From contig CANCEQ010000186.1 of assembly GCA_947375085.1 (NCBI GenBank), positions 1-6,084 on the forward strand: a stretch of DNA of 6,084 bases, in the 5' to 3' direction. The notes below the pieces were generated by a model. That model was not told the origin of the DNA. It made no database searches and saw only the letters and a list, made by a program, of their open reading frames with translations. The translations under genes were made by a program, and so were the position numbers. Positions within the stretch are counted from its first letter, which is position 1; each line of letters starts with the position of its first letter. Source of the DNA: Flavobacteriales bacterium. GTDB taxonomy: Bacteria > Bacteroidota > Bacteroidia > Flavobacteriales > Crocinitomicaceae. Shown here piece by piece: positions 1-5,567 of the stretch.

Positions 1-61
1 AATAAAGTAGTCAGGCTTGATTTTTATTTTGAATAATTGATATATGATGTAAAAATAGTCT

Positions 62-79
62 TATGAATTTAAATTCATA
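62..79. repeat. 18-bp perfect palindrome
   Basis: TATGAATTTAAATTCATA reads the same on both strands without a mismatch. It lies in the gene-free stretch at the left edge, so the gene it might serve is outside the window or absent. It could be a dimeric regulator site or simply part of the repeat cluster to its right. In AT-rich DNA short palindromes arise by chance, but 9-bp half-sites with no gap are less expected. Confidence 0.5.
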
Positions 80-110
80 TCATTGAAATTTTAATTTAGG
101 TTATAATTTG

Positions 111-130
111 TCCTCTGCTTCAGCAGGGGA
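111..130. repeat. GC-rich hairpin, 8-bp stem with TTCA loop
   Basis: Arms TCCTCTGC (111-118) and GCAGGGGA (123-130) pair fully apart from one T-G wobble and enclose the loop TTCA. It is the most GC-rich stretch in the left 300 bases and stands out sharply from its surroundings. It is followed by A-rich, not T-rich, sequence on the plus strand, so it is not a typical intrinsic terminator in that direction. A REP-like dispersed hairpin is the more likely reading; this is inferred from appearance only. Confidence 0.5.
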
Positions 131-141
131 TAGAAATTAAA

Positions 142-235
142 AATTAAAGAAATCTGCTTTAGCCAAATTGTGATAGTTTTAAATTAAATATTAAACAGAG
201 GAGACATTTTGGCTAAAGCCTACAATCTTTTAATT
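142..235. repeat. Long imperfect inverted repeat with GGCTAAAGC core
   Basis: GCTTTAGCCAAA (156-167) and TTTGGCTAAAGC (208-219) are exact 12-bp reverse complements separated by 40 bp. Outside them AATTAAAGA (142-150) pairs with TCTTTTAATT (226-235) with one inserted base, so the two arms look like inverted copies of a unit of roughly 27 bp. The GGCTAAAGCC style of core resembles REP-type sequences that accompany RAYT transposases in many bacteria. No transposase is present in this window, and family assignment is from memory of the pattern only. Confidence 0.5.
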
Positions 236-236
236 A

Positions 237-271
237 TAAATAGGAATGAGCTAAAGCAACATTCCTATTTA
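237..271. repeat. 12-bp-stem hairpin with GCTAAAGC in the loop; possible terminator
   Basis: Positions 237-248 (ending AATAGGAATG) pair perfectly with 260-271 (starting CATTCCTATT), a 12-bp stem with an 11-nt loop. The loop carries GCTAAAGC, the same core as the inverted repeat at 156-219, which links the two into one repeat cluster. It begins 43 nt after the stop codon of the minus-strand AIM24 gene and could end that transcript. On the minus strand it is followed by a mixed A/T sequence and not a clear T-run, so the terminator role is uncertain. Confidence 0.55.
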
Positions 272-313
272 AGTAATGATTTTATATTTAAAATTGAAAA
301 TTTCCGCTCAATA

Positions 314-1108
314 CTATCTTCCGTCTCCGTCAAATAAATTGCCTAAACCTCCTAAGATACTGCCTTCTTCTTTTCTTTGTCCAACTCCATATGATAAAAC
401 TCTTGAAGCTAAACGAGAAATTGGAAGTGTTTGTAACCACACTTGTCCCGGACCTCTCAAAGTTGCGAAAAAGATTCCTTCTCCACCGAAAATCATATTT
501 TTCACGCCTCCAACATATTGAATATCGTAATCTATTTCTTGCGTGTATGCAACAATACAACCTGTATCTACTCTTAATGTTTCACCCGGTTGTAACGTTC
601 TTTTAATGATATGACCTCCTGCGTGACAAAAAGCCATTCCATCACCTTCCAATTTTTGCATGATGAAACCTTCACCACCGAAAAGTCCAGTTCCTAATTT
701 CTTTTGAAATTCAATTCCTACTGCCACCCCTTTTGCAGCACATAAAAATGAATCCTTTTGACAAATGATTTTTCCTCCAAAATTGCTTAAGTCAATCGGA
801 ATAATTTTTCCAGGATATGGAGATGCAAAAGCAATTTTCGCTTTACCATAAGTGGTGTGAGTATAGGCCGTCATAAACATACTTTCACCCGTTAACAAAC
901 GCTTACCTGCACCTAAAATTTTATCGAAAAAACCAGAACCTTGTTTAGTCGAACCATCACCAAAAATAGTTTCCATTTGAATCCCATCGTCCATATACAT
1001 AAATGCGCCTGGTTCAGCAATTACAGTTTCCTGCGGATCTAGTTCAATTTCCACACATTGCATTTCACTACCTATTATCTCAAAATCTATTTCGTGATTC
1101 GTTTTCAT
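314..1108 (-). CDS. AIM24 / TIGR00266 family protein
   Basis: The 264-residue product matches the AIM24 family (TIGR00266), compact glycine-rich beta-structured proteins related to the yeast mitochondrial protein Aim24. Their bacterial function is unknown, so none is assigned. Recognisable family segments are the early [19 protein letters not shown] stretch, a central [19 protein letters not shown] segment, [18 protein letters not shown], and a late [18 protein letters not shown] block. The glycine-rich C-terminus ([13 protein letters not shown]) is also usual. There is no signal peptide or clear membrane segment, so a cytoplasmic or peripheral protein is expected. The ATG at 1108 is preferred; an in-frame TTG two codons upstream (1114) is less likely. 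A promoter candidate lies just upstream at 1134-1163. The gene is monocistronic here and divergent from the SiaB-like gene. Family assignment is strong, function open. Confidence 0.9.
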   Translation of the reverse strand: MKTNHEIDFEIIGSEMQCVEIELDPQETVIAEPGAFMYMDDGIQMETIFGDGSTKQGSGFFDKILGAGKRLLTGESMFMTAYTHTTYGKAKIAFASPYPGKIIPIDLSNFGGKIICQKDSFLCAAKGVAVGIEFQKKLGTGLFGGEGFIMQKLEGDGMAFCHAGGHIIKRTLQPGETLRVDTGCIVAYTQEIDYDIQYVGGVKNMIFGGEGIFFATLRGPGQVWLQTLPISRLASRVLSYGVGQRKEEGSILGGLGNLFDGDGR

Positions 1109-1133
1109 ATTCAATATTCTAAAAGTTAGATAA

Positions 1134-1163
1134 CGAAGGTATTTTTAATCTTGATATGTTCAA
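1134..1163 (-). promoter_or_regulatory. Candidate Bacteroidota promoter for the AIM24 gene
   Basis: Read on the minus strand, TTG (1163-1161) is followed after exactly 19 nt by TACCTTCG (1141-1134), one mismatch from the Bacteroidota -7 element TAnnTTTG. The implied transcript start leaves a leader of roughly 20 nt before the ATG at 1108. No Shine-Dalgarno sequence is visible, which is normal for this phylum. Motif match only. Confidence 0.4.
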
Positions 1164-1243
1164 GAATTTCTTGGTGAAAAAATGTTAAAATGGGACTATT
1201 CTAAAATAATTTCTATCTTAGAATTCGTTTTAAAACTCAATAT

Positions 1244-1795
1244 ATGTCAATTTCTTTACATACTCTTCTTGAAAAGTTCGGTGTACCGGCTTCTGCGGAA
1301 GAATTAGTGACATTGAATGCTCCATTTGATTGGACTAATACGGCTGATGCAATTTTAGAATTAGAAAATAAAATTGATGGTTTAGAGATTACTAAAAAAG
1401 CTAAAAAATACATCGCTAAAATTGTTACTGAATCATTGGATAATGTGTGTCGTCATGCTTCTTTTAATAGAGAATCAACTCCTGTTTCTAGTTTCACAAG
1501 TTACCTTTCAGATGCTAACTTATATGTTTTAACACGCAATTTAATTCCTTCATCCATCGAAAATCGTTTAATTTCTACCATAGAAAACTTAAATTTGTCG
1601 TCTAAAGAGGATTTAGATGAACAATTTCGTCATCAATTAAAACATGGAAAATTAAGCGATGAAGGAAATGCTGGTTTAGGATTATTAGAAATTGCTCGAA
1701 AAACGACAGATAAAATCAAGTTCGATTTCGAGAAAAAAGATGATTCTACATCCTATTTCACCCTTTTTGTTACAGTCAATTCAAAAGAAATTTAA
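1244..1795 (+). CDS. SiaB family GHKL serine/threonine protein kinase (DUF6272)
   Basis: The 183-residue cytoplasmic protein fits the SiaB family (DUF6272), small stand-alone GHKL-fold kinases. In Pseudomonas aeruginosa SiaB phosphorylates SiaC on a threonine. The ATP-binding N-box is visible as ESLDNVCRHA (E63, N67, H71), and the glycine lid as DEGNAGLGLLEIA (D139-A151, with G141, G144 and G146). Length is normal for a single GHKL domain; there is no sensor or membrane part, so the input must come from another protein. The start at ATG 1244 gives a full-length domain. The SiaC-like substrate gene begins 18 bp after the stop on the same strand, so the two are almost certainly co-transcribed. 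The best promoter match is a weak TATCTTAG at 1214-1221 with no good -33 element. An anti-sigma-factor kinase of the RsbW type is the main alternative; the SiaC neighbour argues against it. Confidence 0.85.
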   Translation: MSISLHTLLEKFGVPASAEELVTLNAPFDWTNTADAILELENKIDGLEITKKAKKYIAKIVTESLDNVCRHASFNRESTPVSSFTSYLSDANLYVLTRNLIPSSIENRLISTIENLNLSSKEDLDEQFRHQLKHGKLSDEGNAGLGLLEIARKTTDKIKFDFEKKDDSTSYFTLFVTVNSKEI

Positions 1796-1813
1796 ATTAA
1801 CAACTATACTACA

Positions 1814-2194
1814 ATGGAACCTCTAGTTTTTACTGGATCTAAAATGACTCCTCATATTGTTTTTGATAAAATTCAAGATAAATTTATTATCCACGGAACT
1901 TCTCGTCCTGAAAACCCACCTGAATTTTACAAACCTGTTTTTGACTGGATAAAAGAATACCTTTTGAACCCAAATGAAAAAACAATTTTGGATGTTCAAT
2001 TTGATTATTTCAATACTTCTACTAGTAAAATCTTGTTGGATTTATTCGAATTATTTGAAAAACACACTGTAAATGGAACAGATATTCATATCAACTGGTT
2101 CTATAAAGACGACGATGAAGAAATGATGGAAGCAGGAGAAGAATTATTGAATCTTGTGAAGATTTCTTATTCAGTGAAAGAGTGGATTGAGTAG
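1814..2194 (+). CDS. SiaC family regulatory phosphoprotein (DUF1987)
   Basis: The 126-residue protein belongs to the SiaC family (DUF1987), a STAS/anti-sigma-antagonist-like fold that is the phosphorylation target of SiaB. In P. aeruginosa, SiaC is phosphorylated on Thr68, and the unphosphorylated form binds and activates the diguanylate cyclase SiaD. The family signature FDYFNTSTSKILLDLF is present at residues 63-78, and its threonine falls at residue 68 here too. The second hallmark, WFYKDDDEEMMEAGEELL, spans 95-112. Length is normal and there is no signal peptide. It is the second gene of the unit, 18 bp behind the SiaB-like kinase. No SiaA phosphatase or SiaD follows: the next gene is convergent. 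The downstream target in this organism is therefore unknown. Confidence 0.9.
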   Translation: MEPLVFTGSKMTPHIVFDKIQDKFIIHGTSRPENPPEFYKPVFDWIKEYLLNPNEKTILDVQFDYFNTSTSKILLDLFELFEKHTVNGTDIHINWFYKDDDEEMMEAGEELLNLVKISYSVKEWIE

Positions 2195-2202
2195 CAATAT
2201 CT

Positions 2203-2228
2203 CTTACTTTTTCTTGATAAAAAGTAAG
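2203..2228. terminator. 10-bp perfect hairpin after the SiaC-like gene; possible terminator
   Basis: CTTACTTTTT (2203-2212) and AAAAAGTAAG (2219-2228) form a perfect 10-bp stem with a 6-nt loop, beginning 9 nt after the SiaC stop. The position suits a terminator, but the sequence after the stem is CAAAAATC on the plus strand, with no T-run. The hairpin and its continuation resemble a sequence I recall after many unrelated genes in Bacteroidota genomes, so it may be a dispersed repeat that also ends transcription. Confidence 0.45.
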
Positions 2229-2377
2229 CAAAAATCAAGGTTCTTTTCAAGGAATTTTTCACTCCATTCTATTACGTGAAATCGCAGGTAAATACTTTCC
2301 TACACGCTTTTTTTCGCTGAAAAAGCGAAACGCGATTTCGGAAAAATTTACAGCTAATTCTTTAGAAAGACCAAATG
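2229..2377. repeat. Structured non-coding intergenic element
   Basis: This convergent stretch has no credible gene but much internal symmetry. CGCTTTTT (2305-2312) pairs with AAAAAGCG (2320-2327), an 8-bp stem with a 7-nt loop. GAAATCGC (2278-2285) matches GCGATTTC (2332-2339). GTAAAT (2288-2293) matches ATTTAC (2346-2351), and TTTCC (2296-2300) pairs with GGAAA (2340-2344). The first pair crosses the other two, so not all can form together: either alternative folds exist or two inverted, rearranged copies of one motif are present. AAGG occurs twice in a short TCAAGG repeat near 2236-2254. No function is assigned. Confidence 0.4.
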
Positions 2378-2419
2378 AATGATACTTTAAATTCAGGAAA
2401 CAAAATAATTTTTTAATTA

Positions 2420-3472
2420 TTAGCCTTTGAAATTTGGGTTTGAAAAACGTCTATCTCCGATAAATTCTTTGTCGGTTAAGGTTTGTAAAAAGAGAAGTAG
2501 ATTCTGCTTATCTTCAAATGTTAATTCTCCGATTTTATTCATTTTTGGATCTTGATTGGTTGTATGGTTTTCGTTTGATCCATAATAGTTTAGAACATCT
2601 TTCAATTTTTTAAATCGTCCGTCGTGCATGTAGGGATACGTTCGTTCGATGTTTCGTAAGCTTGGAACTTTGTATGCATAGTAATCTTCTTTTTTACCTG
2701 TTATAAGTCCTCTCCCTATATCGTGTAGCGAAGTGTCAGGAATTAATCCATTGTTTTTAAAGGAGTTATCAGTAAACAATGGTTCAGTATGACAATGAGC
2801 ACATTTGTTTCTGAAAAGTTGTAATCCATTTTCTTCTTCTGGAGTAAATTTTTCTTTTCCTGCGATGTATTTATCGTATCTTGAATTATTCGAAATCATT
2901 AATCCAACGAATTGAGTAATTGATTTTAACATTCGTTCTGAAGAAATTATACTATCTTGATAAGCATTGAAAAACAAACCTTTATACTTCTGACTTTTCT
3001 TTAATTTAATTAGAATACCTTCCAATGTTTCATCCATTTCTTTCGGATTTGTAATCGGACCAATCGGTTGTACTTCCAAATGATTCACTCCTCCATCTGC
3101 CATAAACGATGTATTCCAAATCAAATTTTGAAGTGCCGGAACATTTCGATTCCCTATTCTTCCATAAATCCCATGACTCAAAGTATGGTCGATGTGTGCA
3201 AATGCAGCAATTCGTTCGTGACAACTAGCACAACTTACTGTGTTGTCTTTTGAGAGGATTTCATCGTAAAACAATTCCCTTCCTAAAAGAAAAATTTCAG
3301 GTTTTAATGTATTGTTTTCAAAGGTGTATACTGGTTTAGGGAAGTTTTTAGGAATGCGCAATTTGACATCCTTTTTAGTGATAACAAAATAAGGATTGAC
3401 ATCGTGAACATAACTAACGAATGCTGTACAGGTTAAAAAAAGAAGAAAGAAAAACCCTGCTTTATTTTTCAT
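2420..3472 (-). CDS. Di-heme cytochrome c peroxidase family protein (MauG/MbnH/CcpA superfamily)
   Basis: The 350-residue protein has two c-type heme sites, CASCH (81-85) and CAHCH (224-228), spaced as in bacterial di-heme peroxidases, which reduce H2O2 or, in MauG and MbnH, oxidise residues of a partner protein. The N-terminus (1-20) is a hydrophobic export signal, as periplasmic heme attachment needs; Cys15 might make it a lipoprotein but the lipobox is poor. Family blocks include GNRNVPALQN (107-116), VQPIGPITNPKEM (134-146), KVPSLRNIERTYPYMHDGRF (268-287) and DPKMNKIGELTFEDKQ (308-323). Met311 is the probable sixth ligand of the C-terminal heme, where MauG has Tyr. The usual WDG tryptophan is replaced: FMADGG at 123-128. 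It is the last gene of the operon; its ATG overlaps the MbnP-like gene by 11 bp, suggesting translational coupling and partnership with that product. Confidence 0.9.
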   Translation of the reverse strand: MKNKAGFFFLLFLTCTAFVSYVHDVNPYFVITKKDVKLRIPKNFPKPVYTFENNTLKPEIFLLGRELFYDEILSKDNTVSCASCHERIAAFAHIDHTLSHGIYGRIGNRNVPALQNLIWNTSFMADGGVNHLEVQPIGPITNPKEMDETLEGILIKLKKSQKYKGLFFNAYQDSIISSERMLKSITQFVGLMISNNSRYDKYIAGKEKFTPEEENGLQLFRNKCAHCHTEPLFTDNSFKNNGLIPDTSLHDIGRGLITGKKEDYYAYKVPSLRNIERTYPYMHDGRFKKLKDVLNYYGSNENHTTNQDPKMNKIGELTFEDKQNLLLFLQTLTDKEFIGDRRFSNPNFKG

Positions 3473-4220
3473 TTTGGACTTCTATTAATTGAAAAATATC
3501 AGCATAATTATCAGCAATAATTGTCGCATTTAAAGGATTATTTACAACTGGTATTTGTGAAAAATCAATTGTAGTTGGATTTTTTAAAATTTCGGATACA
3601 TCTACTTTCAACTGTATTTTAACAGAATTATTCTTTCCAATCTTAACTGATTGATTGAAAGGAATTTTCACTTTTCGTATGCAATTTTCTAGTTGTTTAA
3701 ATCCCCCGATATGGTATTCTAGAATAGTCCCAGTGGCACTAGAATAGTTAGATTTTCCTTCTAATTTCATGAAGATATAGCCGGTATTCCAAGTCCAAAA
3801 CATTGCATTAATTGGGTCTAATGCGCCTGATTGTGCTCCACTACAATTTCGAGCGCTATCAACTCCTAAAATAAATTCAATTGATTCATATTCTCCCTCT
3901 GGAACGGTTGTAAGTGAAATTGATTTTGACGCAACTTTCTCTTCGTCTTCAGAAACGAGATAATAATCATCTATAGAAAAGGATGTTCCATCTTTACGAT
4001 TGAATTTTAATTGACCAATGTAATAGGTGAATTTTGAAATTGTAAAAGTCTGATTCAATGCATTGACATAAATTGAATCATCTAAAACCAATTTTTTATC
4101 TCCTACAAAATGATTCAGTTCGAGTGTTACATGAGATTTCGATTTTTGAGAGAAAATAAAAATGGGCATCAAGACAAAAAATGTCAAAATCCCCATTTTA
4201 TATGAATTTCTATCTCTCAT
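3462..4220 (-). CDS. MbnP-like exported protein, probable copper-binding partner of the peroxidase
   Basis: The 252-residue protein resembles the MbnP family. In methanotrophs MbnP receives a kynurenine, made from tryptophan by the di-heme enzyme MbnH, and binds copper. The export signal spans about residues 9-25 (MGILTFFVLMPIFIFSQ); ATG 4220 gives eight extra residues, and Met9 (codon at 4196-4194) is an equally plausible start. Family blocks are NALNQTFTISKFTYYIGQLKF (54-73, a beta-strand block), GVDSARNCSGAQSGALDP (119-136) and MFWTWNTGYIFMKLEG (140-155). Trp142 and Trp144 are candidate oxidation sites. His37 and His170 (EYHIGG) are candidate metal ligands, and Cys126 with Cys180 may form a disulfide. 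It starts 6 bp after the YHYH gene and overlaps the peroxidase gene. Family assignment is good; the copper role is inferred from relatives. Confidence 0.8.
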   Translation of the reverse strand: MRDRNSYKMGILTFFVLMPIFIFSQKSKSHVTLELNHFVGDKKLVLDDSIYVNALNQTFTISKFTYYIGQLKFNRKDGTSFSIDDYYLVSEDEEKVASKSISLTTVPEGEYESIEFILGVDSARNCSGAQSGALDPINAMFWTWNTGYIFMKLEGKSNYSSATGTILEYHIGGFKQLENCIRKVKIPFNQSVKIGKNNSVKIQLKVDVSEILKNPTTIDFSQIPVVNNPLNATIIADNYADIFQLIEVQNEK

Positions 4221-4226
4221 TAATTC

Positions 4227-5465
4227 TTATTTCGATTTCACTATTTTATGCGTTGTTTTTTTTGAACCTGCTTCCAAAGTTAAAAAATAAGTTCCATTAG
4301 AAACAGTTGTCAAATCAAGAGTATATCCAAGTGTTGGTTGCATATATGGAATGGTTTGAACAAGTTCTCCTTTTGAGTTATACAAATTTCCAACCACATT
4401 ATTAATACTATTCACGTCCATATAAATATACGCATAATCAGCCGTTGGATTTGGCATGATTTGACATTTAATTTCAACATTTTCAACCTCATCTATACCT
4501 GCAGAAACAGCAGGGTTATAAATTGTAGTACTACCAGGAATTGTGTTATGACTTCCAGATGGACCAGTATTACCCGTTTGAACTGTTCCGTAATAAGTTG
4601 GTCCTAAAACAAATGGATATACAGGATCTAAATTTGCATCAATGGTTACGAAATAAGCATAAATTCCATTTGGATATTCTGGAGTAACACAAAAACGTCC
4701 GTTGTGAACATCTAAATCTCCTGCACCTTGTGTAAAAACATAATCTTCACACATACTTCCTAAAGGATAGTTTGAATTTACAGGAGGTCCACTTGTACGA
4801 GAGGAGGCTGAAGATAAAACATAACTACTTGTCATTCGTTTAATCGCACCCGTTCCATTTACATTTGTGTAACCGTAAGCTCCATAAATTGGAAAACCAT
4901 CGAAAGCGTAACCAATAATTGGTGAGTGAACCGTACTAGCTGCATCATCATATAAACAAGGTGGATTTACATGATGGTGATATGCTCCATTTGGCCCAGG
5001 ATGACCCAAACAATTATCAAAACTTACCCCTTCATAATACAATGCGTTTCGATTCCAAGTACCTGTTCCAGGACTATTGAAAGTGCTAGTCGTATTATTC
5101 CAATAATATCCATCTTTCTGGTTATAAATAGATACACCGTTTATCCACATTCCTATATTTCCCATAGGTGTTGTTGTTAATGTTCCTGTGTTTTGAACTG
5201 GATTTCTAGTGAATTTTGTTACAAAACTTTGGTTAGAAGGCGTGTTCGGATTTTGTGCCCACGGTCCAATTGAATAATCTGGAATACACGAACTACTGAT
5301 ATAAACATCAGTTGTGGTATATTGAACAATTTGAACGTTCGAGGGTAAGGAATTATATCCTGTTGCAGAAGTTGTATTTCGTTTCCAAGCTGTAACTGTA
5401 GGACCTTGACCTAATAATTGGAATGATCCTAAAATTAGAATTGCAATTAAATTGAAATTTTTCAT
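4227..5465 (-). CDS. YHYH-domain secreted protein with T9SS type A sorting domain
   Basis: The 412-residue protein has a signal peptide (about 1-20, ending LLGQ), a YHYH domain and a C-terminal T9SS type A sorting domain. YHYH proteins are named for a Tyr-His-Tyr-His motif; their biochemical role is not established, though the His-rich centre suggests metal binding. The domain core is GHPGPNGAYHHHVNPPC (154-170) followed by HSPIIGYAFDGFPIYGAYGY (180-199). The motif reads YHHH here. Cysteines at 60, 152, 170, 239 and 259 may form disulfides, with one left free. MPNPTADYAYIYMD starts the sorting domain at 337, which ends GTYFLTLEAGSKKTTHKIVKSK; it directs export across the outer membrane, followed by cleavage and surface anchoring or release. 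It is the first gene of the operon, with a promoter candidate 71 bp upstream. The MbnP-like gene follows after 6 bp. Confidence 0.88.
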   Translation of the reverse strand: MKNFNLIAILILGSFQLLGQGPTVTAWKRNTTSATGYNSLPSNVQIVQYTTTDVYISSSCIPDYSIGPWAQNPNTPSNQSFVTKFTRNPVQNTGTLTTTPMGNIGMWINGVSIYNQKDGYYWNNTTSTFNSPGTGTWNRNALYYEGVSFDNCLGHPGPNGAYHHHVNPPCLYDDAASTVHSPIIGYAFDGFPIYGAYGYTNVNGTGAIKRMTSSYVLSSASSRTSGPPVNSNYPLGSMCEDYVFTQGAGDLDVHNGRFCVTPEYPNGIYAYFVTIDANLDPVYPFVLGPTYYGTVQTGNTGPSGSHNTIPGSTTIYNPAVSAGIDEVENVEIKCQIMPNPTADYAYIYMDVNSINNVVGNLYNSKGELVQTIPYMQPTLGYTLDLTTVSNGTYFLTLEAGSKKTTHKIVKSK

Positions 5466-5503
5466 AGTTGTTGTTATTATTTGTACGAATTAACTCTTTT
5501 TAA

Positions 5504-5528
5504 ATCAATTGATAAAATAATATCGATA
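5504..5528. promoter_or_regulatory. Two short palindromes in the operon leader
   Basis: ATCAATTGAT (5504-5513) and TATCGATA (5521-5528) are perfect palindromes 7 bp apart in the 91-bp gap before the YHYH gene, just downstream of the predicted transcript start. TTGAT and ATCAA are the half-sites of classical Fnr boxes, but here they point outward without the usual 4-bp gap, so this is not a consensus site. A repressor site is possible; AT-rich chance is a fair alternative. Confidence 0.2.
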
Positions 5529-5535
5529 AACGTGT

Positions 5536-5567
5536 GAAATGTATCGGAGTTTAAATTCAATCCAAAA
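5536..5567 (-). promoter_or_regulatory. Candidate Bacteroidota promoter for the YHYH-MbnP-peroxidase operon
   Basis: On the minus strand TTTTG (5567-5563) is followed after exactly 19 nt by TACATTTC (5543-5536), one mismatch from TAnnTTTG. The -33 element lies inside the last codons of the Crp/Fnr gene and within the hairpin at its 3' end. Transcription would start near 5530 and leave a leader of about 65 nt. This would let the operon be transcribed independently of the regulator gene. Confidence 0.45.

Noticed and set aside
62..271. CRISPR array
   Set aside because: The repeats are inverted, few and differently spaced; there are no regular direct repeats with spacers.
276..606. Open reading frames on both strands overlapping the end of the AIM24 gene
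   Set aside because: Products are low-complexity and match no family, while the AIM24 frame through the same bases is clearly a conserved protein.
1109..1114. TTG start at 1114 for the AIM24 gene
   Set aside because: An ATG two codons later gives the same family domain, and TTG is a rare start.
2402..2421. AT-only inverted repeat AATAATT/AATTATT at the peroxidase stop codon as a terminator
   Set aside because: A 7-bp A/T-only stem would be unstable and is expected by chance in this composition.
3030..3253. Short frames on both strands within the peroxidase gene
   Set aside because: They are out-of-frame shadows of the first heme region of a well-supported gene.
4971..5180. Plus-strand 69-codon frame within the YHYH gene
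   Set aside because: It is antisense to conserved domain sequence and has no family features.
5504..5528. Consensus Fnr box upstream of the operon
   Set aside because: TTGAT and ATCAA half-sites are present but point outward and lack the 4-bp gap, so only a tentative palindrome is reported.
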